The notes below the pieces were generated by a model that worked only from the letters and a program-made list of their open reading frames with translations, searched no databases and was not told where the DNA came from. DNA of 64,000 nt from Micrococcus lacusdianchii (GTDB lineage Bacteria > Actinomycetota > Actinomycetes > Actinomycetales > Micrococcaceae): the NCBI RefSeq assembly GCF_023155805.1, contig NZ_JAKNUW010000013.1:1-64000 (forward strand), written 5' to 3'. Positions within the stretch are counted from its first letter, which is position 1. Every line of letters starts with the position of its first letter. Positions 44,829 to 57,437 of this stretch are shown here, in pieces. A program made the translations under genes and the position numbers.

Positions 44829-45362
44829 TCAGGCCCTCCCCTCGGCGGCGCCGCGGGACACGGCGCGGGCCGCCACCTTGTTGGGCTGCACCCCGTGCGC
44901 GCGCTTCGCCGCCGCGGGCACCTCGGCGCACGCCTTCGCGGCGTGCGGGGTGCGGACGGTGAGCACGAGCTCGCCCTCGCCGTCGACCACGTCCGTCACC
45001 TCGCCCAGCCCGCGCCACGCGAGCTGGTGGGTGAGCTCCTCGCGGAGCGTCTGGGCGTGCCGGCGCTCGATCTCGGTCGCCGCGCGCCCGCGCAGTCGCA
45101 GGCCCACCTCGACGACGTCGAACGTCTCCGGGTCCGCCTCGACGAAGCCCTCCTCCAGCCCGTGGGCGAGGAACGCCGCCAGCAGCTCGCGGCCCTCGTC
45201 CTCGTCGGCGACCGGCTGGTCGCTCACGGCGCCGGGATGGCCCACGCGGCCGTGGTGGACGGTGACGACGGAGGCATCCGGCTCGAGCCAGGCCTCCCGG
45301 TACTCGAACACGCGGCGGCCGTCCTCGGCCGTGGTGTCCCGCTGCAGGCGGACGATGCTCAC
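44829..45362 (-). CDS. Hypothetical protein coupled to dxs, possible WGR-like fold
   Basis: 177 residues from GTG 45362; the GTGA overlap with the dxs stop implies translational coupling. The N-terminal half ([46 protein letters not shown]) resembles the strand-turn-helix order of WGR domains, though the Trp of WGR is His. The C-terminal half is helical and basic ([19 protein letters not shown]). No catalytic motif. The WGR idea is a pattern judgement only. Confidence 0.6.
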   Translation of the reverse strand: MSIVRLQRDTTAEDGRRVFEYREAWLEPDASVVTVHHGRVGHPGAVSDQPVADEDEGRELLAAFLAHGLEEGFVEADPETFDVVEVGLRLRGRAATEIERRHAQTLREELTHQLAWRGLGEVTDVVDGEGELVLTVRTPHAAKACAEVPAAAKRAHGVQPNKVAARAVSRGAAEGRA

Positions 45363-47407
45363 GACTGCTCCTCTCCAGGGGTGTGGCTCCGGGCCTCGGC
45401 CCCGAGCGTCGGGGCGGCGCCGCCGTCCCGCTCCGGGACGGGCCGCGCGTACGGGACCTTCGCGCCCAGGACCTGGGCCACGGTGTCCTGCGTGATGCGC
45501 TGCGCGGTGAGCCCGACCCGCGCGAGCACCTGGTCACGGGTGCCGTGCGCGAGGAACTCGACGGGCAGGCCGACCTCGTTCAGCGCGGTGTCCACGCCGG
45601 CGGCACGCATCTCCTGCCGGATCCGGGATCCGACGCCGCCGGCGCGCACGCCGTCCTCGAGGCACACCACGATCCGATGGCGGGCCGCCAGGCGCACCAC
45701 GGACTCCGCGACCGGCAGCACCCAGCGGGGGTCCACCACGGTGGCGGAGATGCCGTGCTGGGACAGCCGGCGCGCCACGTCGAGGCCGAGCTCGGCGAAC
45801 GAGCCCACCGCCACGATCAGCACGTCGCGGTCAGCGCCGTCCTCCCCCGTGGCGTCACCCAGGCGGGCGAGGACGTCCGTGCCGTCCGCCAGGCGCTCGA
45901 GGGCGCGCACCGGCTCCCCCACCGAGCCCTTGGCGAAGCGCACCACGGTGGGGGCGTCGTCGACGGCGACGGCCTCGCGCAGCTCCTCGCGCAACGTGTC
46001 CGCGTCCCGGGGCGCGGCGATCCGCAGCCCCGGCACGGACTGAAGGAGGGCCAGGTCCCACATGCCGTGGTGGCTGGGGCCGTCCGGTCCGGTCACGCCG
46101 GCGCGGTCCAGCACGAACGTCACGCCCGCCCGATGCAGGCCCACGTCCATCAGGACCTGGTCGTACGCCCGGTTCAGGAAGGTGGCGTAGACGGCCACCA
46201 CGGGGTGCAGGCCGCCGAAGGCCATGCCCGCGGCGGAGGTGACGGCGTGCTGCTCGGCGATCCCGACGTCGAACACCCGGTCCGGGTGGGCGGCGGCCAT
46301 CGGGGCCAGGCCCACGGGGTTGCGCATCGCGGCGGTGATGGCGACGACGTCGGGGCGCTCGTCCGCGATCGCCGCCATCTCCTCACCGAACACCGACGTC
46401 CAGGACTGCGCCGTCGAGGAGGAGACCGGCTCGCCGGTCTCCGGGTCGATCCGCCCGATGGCGTGGAACTGGTCGTCCTCGTGGGCCACCGCGGGGGCGT
46501 ACCCGTGGCCCTTCTCCGTGATGGCGTGGACGAGCACGGGCCCTCCGTAGGCGTGGGCGTCCTCGAAGGCCGCCTCGAGCGCGGCGAGGTCGTGCCCGTC
46601 CACGGGGCCGATGTACTTCATGCCCAGATCCTCGAACAGCCCCTGGGGGGCCCACAGGTCCTTGAGGCCCTTCTTGGCGGCGTGGAGGGACCGGTACACG
46701 AGGTCGCCCGCGGTGCCGGCCCCCTGCAGCCGTCCCTTGAGCAGGTCGAGGGTCTGCTCGTAGCGGCGATGGATGCGCACCTTGTCCAGCACGCCGCGGC
46801 GCAGCCCGCCGAGGTGGTCCGCGAGCCCGCCCACCGTCGGGGCATAGGAGCGGCCGTTGTCGTTGACCACGATCACCACACGGCGTCCCCGGTCCGCGGC
46901 GATGTTGTTCACAGCCTCCCAGGCCATGCCGCCGGTCAGCGCGCCGTCGCCGATCACGGCGACGACCGTGCGCTCCCCCTGCCCGGTCTGCTGCCACGCG
47001 CGCGAGATGCCGTCCGCCCAGGACAGGGAGGAGGAGGCGTGGGAGGACTCGACGACGTCATGCTCCGATTCGGCGCGGTCCCCATAGCCGGACAGCCCGC
47101 CCTCCTGGCGCAGCGAGGCGAAGTCCTGGCGACCGGTGAGGAGCTTGTGCACGTACGACTGGTGGCCGGTGTCGAACACCACGGCGTCCCGCGGGGAGTC
47201 GAAGACCCGATGGATCGCCAGGGTCAGCTCCACGACGCCCAGGTTGGGACCGAGATGGCCGCCGGTCTGGGAGACGTGCCGGATCAGGAACGCGCGGATC
47301 TCCGCCGCGAGGCCGGGCAGGTCGTCGGCGGACAGGGCCGCGAGGTCGGCGGGCCGCGTGATCTGGGGCAGCAGGGGGGCGCCGGCGGCGCGGGGCTTCT
47401 CGGACAT
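45359..47407 (-). CDS. dxs: 1-deoxy-D-xylulose-5-phosphate synthase
   Basis: 682 residues from ATG 47407. ThDP-binding motif [18 protein letters not shown]; domain [20 protein letters not shown] and [16 protein letters not shown]; transketolase pyrimidine domain [19 protein letters not shown] with the catalytic Glu; [20 protein letters not shown]-terminal domain with [14 protein letters not shown]. It condenses pyruvate and glyceraldehyde-3-phosphate, the first step of the MEP isoprenoid pathway, which also feeds carotenoids. A TACCCT -10 box 9 nt upstream suggests a near-leaderless message; it heads dxs-hypothetical. Confidence 0.97.
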   Translation of the reverse strand: MSEKPRAAGAPLLPQITRPADLAALSADDLPGLAAEIRAFLIRHVSQTGGHLGPNLGVVELTLAIHRVFDSPRDAVVFDTGHQSYVHKLLTGRQDFASLRQEGGLSGYGDRAESEHDVVESSHASSSLSWADGISRAWQQTGQGERTVVAVIGDGALTGGMAWEAVNNIAADRGRRVVIVVNDNGRSYAPTVGGLADHLGGLRRGVLDKVRIHRRYEQTLDLLKGRLQGAGTAGDLVYRSLHAAKKGLKDLWAPQGLFEDLGMKYIGPVDGHDLAALEAAFEDAHAYGGPVLVHAITEKGHGYAPAVAHEDDQFHAIGRIDPETGEPVSSSTAQSWTSVFGEEMAAIADERPDVVAITAAMRNPVGLAPMAAAHPDRVFDVGIAEQHAVTSAAGMAFGGLHPVVAVYATFLNRAYDQVLMDVGLHRAGVTFVLDRAGVTGPDGPSHHGMWDLALLQSVPGLRIAAPRDADTLREELREAVAVDDAPTVVRFAKGSVGEPVRALERLADGTDVLARLGDATGEDGADRDVLIVAVGSFAELGLDVARRLSQHGISATVVDPRWVLPVAESVVRLAARHRIVVCLEDGVRAGGVGSRIRQEMRAAGVDTALNEVGLPVEFLAHGTRDQVLARVGLTAQRITQDTVAQVLGAKVPYARPVPERDGGAAPTLGAEARSHTPGEEQS

Positions 47408-47416
47408 GGTCGTACC

Positions 47417-47422
47417 AGGGTA
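47417..47422 (-). promoter_or_regulatory. dxs: -10 element (TACCCT) of dxs, near-leaderless
   Basis: TACCCT ends 9 nt before the dxs ATG on the minus strand, immediately past the acnA terminator. No Shine-Dalgarno is present. Confidence 0.5.
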
Positions 47423-47434
47423 CTCCGCGCGCAC

Positions 47435-47483
47435 GACGGCGGCCCGTCGCCCCTCCGCGCGGGAGGGGCGACGGGCCGCCGTC
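47435..47483 (-). terminator. Perfect 22-bp hairpin terminator after acnA
   Basis: Arms 47435-47456 and 47462-47483 are perfectly complementary around 5 nt, the longest perfect stem in the window. It lies 42 nt past the acnA stop. No T-tract. Confidence 0.75.
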
Positions 47484-47525
47484 GAGGGCAGGCCGGCGGG
47501 CGTGGCGCCGGCCGGGCCTGCGGGA

Positions 47526-50345
<2,820 letters not shown>

Positions 50346-50363
50346 GTGAGGACTCCTCATTCC

Positions 50364-50383
50364 CGCCCGGTGTCGACCGGGCG
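50364..50383 (-). promoter_or_regulatory. Hairpin in the acnA leader
   Basis: Perfect 8-bp stem (50364-50371 with 50376-50383) and a 4-nt loop, about 19 nt before the acnA ATG and just upstream of its GAGGAG. It could modulate ribosome access; no regulator can be named. Confidence 0.35.
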
Positions 50384-50411
50384 CATGGTCCGACGGGGGT
50401 CGGCCTCCGCG

Positions 50412-50450
50412 CCACGCCCACATCCGGCCGGAGGCCGGATGTGGGCGTGG
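50412..50450 (-). terminator. Perfect 18-bp hairpin after the RNA methyltransferase gene
   Basis: Arms 50412-50429 and 50433-50450 pair perfectly around GGA. It lies 86 nt past the methyltransferase stop and upstream of acnA. No T-tract. Confidence 0.7.
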
Positions 50451-50535
50451 CCACATCGGCCGCGCTGCGCTCCACCCTACCGCGCGGGGCCCCCGATCAC
50501 GCCGCATGTCGCGCGCCGGGGGCTCCCCGTGACCG

Positions 50536-51993
50536 TCAGCGGGCGGCGGCGACCTCGGCGGCCGGGCGCAGCAGGGTGACCGACTCGAGGTGGTGGGTGT
50601 CCGGGTAGAGGTCGATCACCCGGGTGCGCTCGACCTCGTAGCCGCCCTCGCGCAGCCACGCGAGGTCGCGGGCGAACGAGGCGGGGTCGCACGAGACGTA
50701 CACGACGCGGCCGGGGGCCAGGGCCAGGATGCGCTCGACGACGCGGCGGCCGGCACCGGCGCGCGGCGGGTCGAGGACGACCGTGTCGAGGGCCCGGCCC
50801 TCGAGTCCGCCGCCGGAGGCGGGCCGCTCCGGCTCCTTGAGCCAGCTGCCCAGGACCTTGTCCGTGGGGCCGTTGAGGATCCCGGCCTGCGGCAGGGACA
50901 ACAGGTTGCGGCGGGCGTCCTTCGAGGCCTGCCGTGCGGCCTCCACGGAGTAGACCAGGCCCTCCTCCCCCACGGCGTCGGCCAGGAACGCGCTGAACAG
51001 GCCGGCGCCGGCGTAGAGGTCCGCCACGATCTGGCCCGGCCGCGCGTCGGCGTCCTCGAGGACCGCGTCCACGAGGGTGGCCGGGGCGTGGCGGTGGACC
51101 TGCCAGAAGCCGTCCCCCGTGACGCGGAAGGCGCGCGTGCCGCCGCGCTCGGTCGCGACCGTCTCCTGGACCCAGGTGCGGCCCGTGATGCGCTCGATGC
51201 GCGTGGGGGCGTGGCGCTTGGACCCCGGGACGGCGAACCCGGCGGAGAGCTCCACGTCCGAGGCGTTGGCGGCCTGGCGCACACGGGTGCGCAGCTTCCC
51301 CAGGCGCGCCTCGTCGGCGAGGGTCTGCGGGGTAGGCGTGACCAGCACGAGCGGACGCGAGCCGTCCGCGGGCGTGGCGACGTCGACCCGGGCCGCACCG
51401 GTGAGGTCACAGTCCCACAGGGCCAGCGCGTCCAGGGCGGGCACGCCGAGGGGCATGTTGCGCACGGGCAGCAGCACCGCCGAGCGGTGGGCGTGCATCG
51501 CGATGTGCCCCTGCGGGTTCACCGCGAACGCGTTGCGGGTGCGCCAGTGCTGGCCGGTGGGCTCGTCCTCCGGGCCGGCGTGCAGCACCTCGGGCTCCAC
51601 CGCGGCGCCGGCGATGCGGGCCACGGTGTCCCGGAACACCTGCGCCTTGAGGCGGCGCTGGTGGTGCACCACGATGTGGCCGAACTCGGCGCCGCCCACG
51701 GGCAGGCGGCCGGAGGCGTGCGCGCGCAGCGAGTCGGCGAGCTTCCACTGGTGGATGCGGCGGAACTCGGAGCCGCGCAGCACCTCGACGACGTCGCCGC
51801 GCCAGAAGCGCGCGCCCGGATCGGCCTCGGTGAGGACGACGCGCACCTGCTCGCCGGGGATCGCGTGGCGCGCGAACACGACGCGCCCCTCGTGGCGGGC
51901 GACGCAGTGGCCGCCGTGGGCCATGGCCCCCGTCTCCACCTCGATGATCGCTCCGATGCCGGTGGCCTCGGGGGTGGTCTGCGTGACCGTCAT
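50536..51993 (-). CDS. TrmA/RlmC/RlmD-family RNA (uracil-5) methyltransferase
   Basis: 485 residues. N-terminal TRAM domain (about 10-75: [38 protein letters not shown]). The SAM domain has motif [34 protein letters not shown] and the catalytic [14 protein letters not shown] (C435), with the general-base Glu expected in the C-terminal HHLESVTLL. It makes m5U in tRNA or 23S rRNA; target not readable. No [4Fe-4S] Cys cluster as in RlmD of E. coli was noticed, so I withhold a specific name. TACAGT box upstream. Confidence 0.9.
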   Translation of the reverse strand: MTVTQTTPEATGIGAIIEVETGAMAHGGHCVARHEGRVVFARHAIPGEQVRVVLTEADPGARFWRGDVVEVLRGSEFRRIHQWKLADSLRAHASGRLPVGGAEFGHIVVHHQRRLKAQVFRDTVARIAGAAVEPEVLHAGPEDEPTGQHWRTRNAFAVNPQGHIAMHAHRSAVLLPVRNMPLGVPALDALALWDCDLTGAARVDVATPADGSRPLVLVTPTPQTLADEARLGKLRTRVRQAANASDVELSAGFAVPGSKRHAPTRIERITGRTWVQETVATERGGTRAFRVTGDGFWQVHRHAPATLVDAVLEDADARPGQIVADLYAGAGLFSAFLADAVGEEGLVYSVEAARQASKDARRNLLSLPQAGILNGPTDKVLGSWLKEPERPASGGGLEGRALDTVVLDPPRAGAGRRVVERILALAPGRVVYVSCDPASFARDLAWLREGGYEVERTRVIDLYPDTHHLESVTLLRPAAEVAAAR

Positions 51994-52053
51994 GGCTGTG
52001 CTCCTCTCCGCACGGGCGCGCCTCGGCCCTTGTGGACCACGGCGTCATGGCTC

Positions 52054-52059
52054 ACTGTA
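52054..52059 (-). promoter_or_regulatory. -10 element (TACAGT) candidate for the RNA methyltransferase gene
   Basis: GGTACAGTGAG is shared with the fadB-like promoter at 39858-39868. Predicted leader about 54 nt containing GGAGAGGAG. Confidence 0.45.
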
Positions 52060-52097
52060 CCGCCCGCACGGGCCGACCCCCCGCCCGGCGGGGGCCT

Positions 52098-54110
52098 TCA
52101 GAGCGCGGAATCGTGCGGATCGCGGCGGGTGTGATGCACAGCATCCGGTGCCGCCGGGTCCGCGGCCCGCGGGTCCCCCTCGTGGATCTGCCACGGGACC
52201 GAGCCGACCATCACACCGGCCTCGCGCTGCAGCCGCCGGGTCAGGCGCGTGGCGGTGCGGTTGTGCAGGAGCGTCCGCCAGCCGGGCCGGACCACGTACT
52301 CGGGCAGGAAGACCATGACCAGGTCCCGCGGCGAGCGGCTGCGCCGCGAGCGCACGTGCCGCACGAGGGGCACGACGGTGTCCCGGTAGGGGGCGGCCAC
52401 CACGGTCAGCGGGACGGGCAGGCCCGCCCGGGCGAAGTCCTCGACCACCCGCTCGGTGGCCTGCCGGTCCGTGTCCACCACCACGGCCTCCAGGGAGGAG
52501 GGCCGGGTGGCGCGCGCGTAGGCGAGGGCGCGCAGGGCGGGTCGGTTGAGGGTGGAGACCACCACGACCACGTGCACGCGGGAGGGCAGGGCCCGCGCGT
52601 CGTCCTGTGTGTCCGGTGCGAGCTCGGCCTCGACCGCCCGGTAGTGGCGGCGGATCCGGCCCATCACCAGGGCGCCGAAGAGGATGGCCAGCAGCGCGAC
52701 CCACGCGCCCTGCCGGAAGCGGGTCACGAGGACGACGACGGCGGCCAGGCCCGTCACGGCCAGGCCGAGGGCGGTCACGAGGTAGCGCAGCCGCACGGAG
52801 GCGCGGGCGCGCACGCCCGGGGTGTGGGCGAGCTTGCCCCGCCACAGGCGCACCATGCCGATGAGCGCCAGGGTGAAGGCGAGCAGCACGCCGATCACGT
52901 ACAGCTGCACGAGCAGGGCGGTGCGGGCGCGGAAGACCGCCAGGAGCAGGAGGGTGCCGGCGCCCAGGGCGAGGACCCCCCACGTGTGCACCAGGCGGTC
53001 GCCGCGCACCCGCAGCTGGCGCGGCAGGTACCCCTCGGCGGCGAGGCGGGAGGCCAGGGCGGGGAAGGAGTGGAAGGAGCCCCGCGCGGCGACGAGCAGC
53101 AGCAGGCAGGTCACGGCGATGACGGCGGTGGCTCCCGGGGAGCCGGCGCCGAAGACCGCGTCGGCGAGCTGCCCGAGGACCGGTCCGGGCTCCTCGCCCG
53201 GGGCGAGCGGCGTGCCGTCGGGGTGGCGCAGCGCCGCCGGGTCGAGGGCCACGACCGCGCCGGTGCGCTGGGCCAGGTGCATGACGCCGACGGTGAGGGC
53301 GCCCACCACCAGCGCCAGGACGGCCAGGACCCAGCGCACGGTGCGCACGGCGGGCCGGGCCATGCGGTGCGTGGCGGACAGGGGCACCTCCACGCCGGTG
53401 AGCAGGACCGAGCCGGCGCTGAAGGCGCGCAGCGCGAGGAGGGCCGTGGCGAGCGAGCCGGCCGGGCCGAGGCCTGCGTCCGCGACCGTGAGGCCGGCCG
53501 TCGACGCCGCCGCGAGCCGTCCCTGGCTGTCCTGCCACAGGCCCACGGCCACGAGCGCGGCGAGCAGGACGACGAAGGCGGTGACCACCACGGGGATGAG
53601 CCGCCCGCGCCCGGCGTCGCCGCGCAGTGCGGACAGCAGGACGACGATGAGCGCCGCCCCGGCCACGAGCCACGTGAGCCCGTCCACCGCGGGCACGAGC
53701 ACGGAGAGGTGGTGGGCGAACGCCGCCACGGACACGGCGGCGGTGAACACGAAGTCGAGCAGCAGCGCCGCGGCCGCGAGGACGCCCGAGCGGGGTCCGA
53801 GCTTGGTGCGCGCCATGCGGTGGATGCCGCCCTGGGGGACGGCCACCACGGCCGCCCGGAAGGCCAGGACCGTGAGCACCATCACGGCCACCACGGCCCA
53901 GCCCACGAACGGGCCCAGCCACAGGGTGGCGCCGCCGGCGGCCACGAGGGTCAGGATGATCTCGTCCGGGGCGTAGGCGAGGGAGGACAGGGCGTTCGAG
54001 GAGGTGGCCTGCAGCGCGCGCCACCGGCCCAGTCGGGGCGCGTCGTGCACCGAGGACGCCACGGGCCGGCCCAGCAGCGCCCGGCGGAGGATCGAGGACG
54101 GCGAGCTCAC
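52098..54110 (-). CDS. APC-family permease with C-terminal cytosolic domain, probable K+ or cation transporter
   Basis: 670 residues from GTG 54110 (VSSPSSILRRALLGRPV), a start supported by a TACCGT box 6 nt upstream. About 12 TM helices (45-470) include SNALSSLAYAPDEIILTLVA and TGVEVPLSATHRMARPAVRTVR of the APC fold. A cytosolic domain of about 170 residues follows (HVVVVVSTLNRPALRALAYA, VVVDTDRQATERVVEDFARA, VMVFLPEYVVRPGWRTLLHN). It is divergent from two TrkA genes 80 bp away, the standard actinobacterial grouping, hence a likely K+ link. Substrate is inferred from context only. Confidence 0.88.
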   Translation of the reverse strand: MSSPSSILRRALLGRPVASSVHDAPRLGRWRALQATSSNALSSLAYAPDEIILTLVAAGGATLWLGPFVGWAVVAVMVLTVLAFRAAVVAVPQGGIHRMARTKLGPRSGVLAAAALLLDFVFTAAVSVAAFAHHLSVLVPAVDGLTWLVAGAALIVVLLSALRGDAGRGRLIPVVVTAFVVLLAALVAVGLWQDSQGRLAAASTAGLTVADAGLGPAGSLATALLALRAFSAGSVLLTGVEVPLSATHRMARPAVRTVRWVLAVLALVVGALTVGVMHLAQRTGAVVALDPAALRHPDGTPLAPGEEPGPVLGQLADAVFGAGSPGATAVIAVTCLLLLVAARGSFHSFPALASRLAAEGYLPRQLRVRGDRLVHTWGVLALGAGTLLLLAVFRARTALLVQLYVIGVLLAFTLALIGMVRLWRGKLAHTPGVRARASVRLRYLVTALGLAVTGLAAVVVLVTRFRQGAWVALLAILFGALVMGRIRRHYRAVEAELAPDTQDDARALPSRVHVVVVVSTLNRPALRALAYARATRPSSLEAVVVDTDRQATERVVEDFARAGLPVPLTVVAAPYRDTVVPLVRHVRSRRSRSPRDLVMVFLPEYVVRPGWRTLLHNRTATRLTRRLQREAGVMVGSVPWQIHEGDPRAADPAAPDAVHHTRRDPHDSAL

Positions 54111-54116
54111 CGGACC

Positions 54117-54122
54117 ACGGTA
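54117..54122 (-). promoter_or_regulatory. -10 element (TACCGT) of the APC permease gene, leaderless
   Basis: TACCGT ends 6 nt before GTG 54110 on the minus strand. No Shine-Dalgarno is present, and it fixes the start. Confidence 0.55.
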
Positions 54123-54190
54123 CCCCCGGCGGGGTGGGAGAATGGTGACCGGCGTCGTCGGGGCGCCGTCGGCAGCGGGAAGGAGCGGGC

Positions 54191-54895
54191 ATGGCCCACT
54201 ACGTGATCGTCGGGGCGGGCCGGGTGGGTCGACGCCTGGCGTCCGACCTGGACGCCGCCGGACACTCCGTGGCACTCGTGGACCGCTCGGCCCACGCGGC
54301 CGAGGCCGCGACGCCGGGCGAGGTCGTCGTGGGGATCGGCTTCGACCGGGACGCGCTGCGCCGGGCCGGGATCGAGCACGCCCAGGGCCTGGCCGCCGTC
54401 ACCGCGGATGACAGCACCAACATCATCTCGGCGCGCGTGGCCCGGGAGACGTTCCACGTGCCGCACGTGGTGGCCCGCATCTACGACGCCGAGCGCGCCC
54501 GCGTGTACCAGCGGCTGGGCATCCCGACGGTGGCCTCCGTGGAGTGGACGGCCGACCAGGTCCTGCACCGGCTGCTGCCGGCGGGCACGGCCGACCCGAC
54601 GCGACGGGACCCCTCCGGGCGGCTGCTGATGACCGAGTCCATGCCGCACCGCTCGTGGTGCGGGCTGCCCCTGACCCGGGTGGAGGAGCTGGCGGGCCTG
54701 CGGATCGCCTACCTCACCCGCTACGGCGAGGGCGTGCTGCCCGCCGCGGACGGGGTCCTGCAGGAGGGGGACGTGGTGCACGCCGTGTACCCGGTGGAGG
54801 ACCGGGACCGCGTGGAGACGCTGCTCCAGGGCGAGGCCACAGGGGCCCGCACCCGCGGGGCCGAGGATGAGGACGACGAGGAGGACCGCGCATGA
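54191..54895 (+). CDS. TrkA family potassium uptake regulator, first copy
   Basis: 234 residues. RCK N-domain with the nucleotide-binding glycine motif YVIVGAGRVGRRLASDL, acidic end of strand 2 (VALVDRS), and AAVTADDSTNIISARVARETF. RCK C-domain near 130-215 (SMPHRSWCGLPLTRVEELAG, DGVLQEGDVVHAVYP). An acidic tail ends EDEDDEEDRA. It gates K+ transport in response to NAD(H) or c-di-AMP in relatives. Its stop overlaps the second TrkA by 4 nt. Confidence 0.92.
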   Translation: MAHYVIVGAGRVGRRLASDLDAAGHSVALVDRSAHAAEAATPGEVVVGIGFDRDALRRAGIEHAQGLAAVTADDSTNIISARVARETFHVPHVVARIYDAERARVYQRLGIPTVASVEWTADQVLHRLLPAGTADPTRRDPSGRLLMTESMPHRSWCGLPLTRVEELAGLRIAYLTRYGEGVLPAADGVLQEGDVVHAVYPVEDRDRVETLLQGEATGARTRGAEDEDDEEDRA

Positions 54896-55659
54896 GGGTC
54901 GTGATCGCGGGGGCGGGCGCGGTGGGCGCCTCGATCGCGCGGGAGCTGGAGCGGCACGGCCACGAGGTGGCCGTCGTCGAGGTCCGGCCCGACGCGGCGG
55001 CGAAGACGGACGTCGGCGGGGCGAGCATGGTCCTGGGGGACGCCTGCGACCTGAGGGTGCTCCGCGAGGCGGGGACCCTCTCCGCGGACGTGCTGGTGGC
55101 CGCCACGGGCGACGACCGCGCGAACCTCGTGGCGTCCCTGCTGGGCCGCAGCGAGTTCGGCGTGCGGCGCACGGTGGCGCGCGTGAACAACCCGCGCAAC
55201 GACTGGCTGTTCGACGAGTCCTGGGGCGTGGACGTGGCCGTGTCCACGCCGTCCATCATGACCGCCCTCGTGGAGGAGGCCGTCGAGTCCGGCGACCTCG
55301 TGCGGCTGCTCCGCCTCGAGGCCGGGGGCGCCGCGCTCACCGAGTTCCGCGTCCCGGCCGGCCACTGGCTGCGCGGGCGCCGCGTGGGCACGGTCTCCTG
55401 GCCGCTCGAGGCCCCGCTGCTGGCCCTGGTGCGCGACGGCGCACCGCGCCCGTCCGCCCCGGACGAGGTCCTCGAGGAGGCCGACGAGCTGTTCTTCCTG
55501 GTCGCCGCCGAGGCGGAGGCGGCCCTGCGCCGGCTGCTCGTGGGCCCCGAGGCGGATCAGCCGCGCCGGGTCGCCGTGGACGGCGCGGAGGCCGGCGCCC
55601 CGGGGGCGGAGCCGCGCGGCGAGGACACGGACCAGGCCAGCCACAGCCCCAGCGCGTAG
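54892..55659 (+). CDS. TrkA family potassium uptake regulator, second copy
   Basis: 255 residues from ATG 54892. Glycine motif VVIAGAGAVGASIARELERHG, acid VVEVRPD, and VLVAATGDDRANLVASLLGR. The C-domain is near 150-215 (FRVPAGHWLRGRRVGTVSWP, EVLEEADELFFLVAAE). The last about 34 codons run antisense through the convergent DUF3159 gene (103-bp overlap). The pair probably forms a hetero-octameric ring. Coupled to the first copy. Confidence 0.92.
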   Translation: MRVVIAGAGAVGASIARELERHGHEVAVVEVRPDAAAKTDVGGASMVLGDACDLRVLREAGTLSADVLVAATGDDRANLVASLLGRSEFGVRRTVARVNNPRNDWLFDESWGVDVAVSTPSIMTALVEEAVESGDLVRLLRLEAGGAALTEFRVPAGHWLRGRRVGTVSWPLEAPLLALVRDGAPRPSAPDEVLEEADELFFLVAAEAEAALRRLLVGPEADQPRRVAVDGAEAGAPGAEPRGEDTDQASHSPSA

Positions 55660-56312
55660 AGCGGCAGGCCCATGACCACGCGGGCGATCCCCAGCCCCGT
55701 GGTCGAGTCCGCGAGGTAGAGGGGCAGCTGCACGGCGAGGCGCGCCGCGAACACGCCGGCCAGGATCCACGTGGCCGCCGCGTACTGCCGGCGCCGGCCC
55801 GGCTCGGCGCGCCACTCGGTCCCCTCCCCGCGGAGGAGGCCGAACAGCACGCCGGCCAGGGGCCAGCGCAGCACGATGGAGAGGACCATGGCCACGAGGT
55901 AGAGCGCGTTGGTCAGCAGGCCCCACACATAGAAGTCCGCGGCGCGGCCCGTGGTGAGCGCGAGGGCGACCGACAGGCCCACCACCACCACGCCCGCCGC
56001 CACCTGGACGGGCGACTGGCGCTGCACCAGCCGGAGGGCGCCCATGGCCACGGCCACCGCGAGCGCCGCCGCGCCCGCGGGCCACACCTGCCCCGTGATC
56101 AGCGACGCCACGAGGAACACGAAGGTCGGCAGGGACGCCTCCACGATGCCCCGCACGCCGCCGACGCTCGCGAGCGGATCCAGGCGGCCGCGTCCGTCGA
56201 GGGCGGGCCCGGACGGCAGGGGTCCGCGCACGGCGTCGGGGCCGGGCGCGACGGCGGGGTCGGACGGGTCCGCGGGACCGGTCGGGTCCGGCGTGGGCGT
56301 GGGCGCGGTCAT
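55557..56312 (-). CDS. DUF3159 domain-containing membrane protein
   Basis: 251 residues from ATG 56312. The Pro/Asp-rich N-terminus (1-60) is followed by about six TM helices: EASLPTFVFLVASLITG, AALAVAVAMGALRL, VAAGVVVVGLSVALALTTG, FYVWGLLTNALYLVAMVLS and others. RRRQYAAATWILAGVFAARLAVQLPLYL is the family's conserved C-terminal block. No known function. Its 3' end overlaps the convergent TrkA by 103 bp, so the final residues are double-coding. Confidence 0.9.
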   Translation of the reverse strand: MTAPTPTPDPTGPADPSDPAVAPGPDAVRGPLPSGPALDGRGRLDPLASVGGVRGIVEASLPTFVFLVASLITGQVWPAGAAALAVAVAMGALRLVQRQSPVQVAAGVVVVGLSVALALTTGRAADFYVWGLLTNALYLVAMVLSIVLRWPLAGVLFGLLRGEGTEWRAEPGRRRQYAAATWILAGVFAARLAVQLPLYLADSTTGLGIARVVMGLPLYALGLWLAWSVSSPRGSAPGAPASAPSTATRRG

Positions 56313-56343
56313 GGGCTCTCCTGGGATGGGACCGGCGGGGCGG

Positions 56344-56646
56344 TCAGGTCGGGCTCGGGGCCTCGTCGAGGAGGTGGAACTCCGGGTTGTGGACGGTGGG
56401 CTCCCCGTCCAGGTGGTGCACCCGGCCGCGCAGGCGCAGCCACGCGCCCGGCATGACACCGGTCACCCGGTCGCGGCCGTGCCACACCAGGCTCAGGGTC
56501 TCCTGCGGCTCCACGCGGCCAGGACGGGGCAGATCCGGCGCCAGCTGCGCCCGGAACACCGTGGCGTCGTCCGCGCCGTGGAAGGTCACGGCCATGACGA
56601 CGCCGGTGCGCCACTCCCCCGCGTCCGGCGCGCGCCGCACGCTCAC
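56344..56646 (-). CDS. OB-fold nucleic acid binding domain protein
   Basis: 100 residues from GTG 56646 (GTGA overlap with DUF3710). RTGVVMAVTFHGADDATVFRA, LSLVWHGRDRVTGVMPGAWL and RLRGRVHHLDGEPTVHNPEF outline a five-strand OB barrel as in the small protein that follows DUF3710 in actinobacteria. The ligand is presumed nucleic acid. It is slightly shorter than many relatives at the N-terminus. Confidence 0.8.
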   Translation of the reverse strand: MSVRRAPDAGEWRTGVVMAVTFHGADDATVFRAQLAPDLPRPGRVEPQETLSLVWHGRDRVTGVMPGAWLRLRGRVHHLDGEPTVHNPEFHLLDEAPSPT

Positions 56647-57437
56647 CGGGTCTCCGTCATCTCCGGCCCCCGCCCGGGCAGGGTCGGGCCCCCGGTGCCG
56701 CCCTCGGCGGCGCGGGCTCCCTCGCGCCCGGCGCCGAGCACGTCGCCCGCGGGCTGAGCGGGACGCCGCCGGCGCACGGGCTGGGCGTCCGCGGGCGGGT
56801 GCAGGGGCAGCAGGTCGCGCGGGGGCAGGGGCCCGTCGCCGCGCACCACGACGACGCCGGAGAGCACCCGCTCGAGATCGGCGGCGGCGTCGGGCTGGTA
56901 GGCGGCCTCTCCGTGGAAGACGCCGCGCACGAACCAGCGCGGTCCGTCCACACCGACGAACCGGGCCACGTTCCACCCGGGCGAGCCGTCCGGCAGGGAT
57001 GCCGGCACGCGCGTGAGCAGCTCGGCGCCGAACGCGCCGCGCTGCTCCTGCACGTGGGCACCGGGGGTGGCCGAGAGGGTCTCGAGCAGCTCGGCGCGCA
57101 GCTCGTCCCACAGCCCCGCGGCCCGGGGGGCGGAGAACGCCTGGATCTGCAGCGCCGAGCGGCCCATGGTCACGGTGACGGCCACGATCCGCTGGGTGGC
57201 GTCCTCGAGGTCCAGGCGCAGCTTCATGCCGCGCACCGCGGGCACCCGCAGGCCGCCGAGGTCCACGTAGCCGGAGGTGCCGGGACGGGCGGCGACGTCG
57301 TGGGGCCCGCGGGCGCCCTCGCCGGGGGCCGCGGCGGCCTCCGCCTCGGCCTCGACCTGGCGGTCCCGCTCGTCCTTGAGCTGGTCGGGGAGCACCACCT
57401 GCTCGTGGCGCACGGTGCGGTTGCGTCCGAAGATCAT
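56643..57437 (-). CDS. DUF3710 domain-containing protein
   Basis: 264 residues from ATG 57437 ([13 protein letters not shown]). The Glu/Ala-rich N-terminus (1-60) precedes [20 protein letters not shown], the family's opening strand, then [41 protein letters not shown] and [16 protein letters not shown]. The Pro/Arg/Gly-rich tail after 215 is disordered. No function assigned. Overlaps dut upstream and the OB-fold gene downstream by 4 nt each, so the three form one operon. Confidence 0.92.
   Translation of the reverse strand: MIFGRNRTVRHEQVVLPDQLKDERDRQVEAEAEAAAAPGEGARGPHDVAARPGTSGYVDLGGLRVPAVRGMKLRLDLEDATQRIVAVTVTMGRSALQIQAFSAPRAAGLWDELRAELLETLSATPGAHVQEQRGAFGAELLTRVPASLPDGSPGWNVARFVGVDGPRWFVRGVFHGEAAYQPDAAADLERVLSGVVVVRGDGPLPPRDLLPLHPPADAQPVRRRRPAQPAGDVLGAGREGARAAEGGTGGPTLPGRGPEMTETR

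Noticed and set aside
50347-50359. TGAGGACTCCTCA palindrome over the acnA ribosome site as a riboswitch
   Set aside because: Only four base pairs can form around a workable loop; too weak to call.
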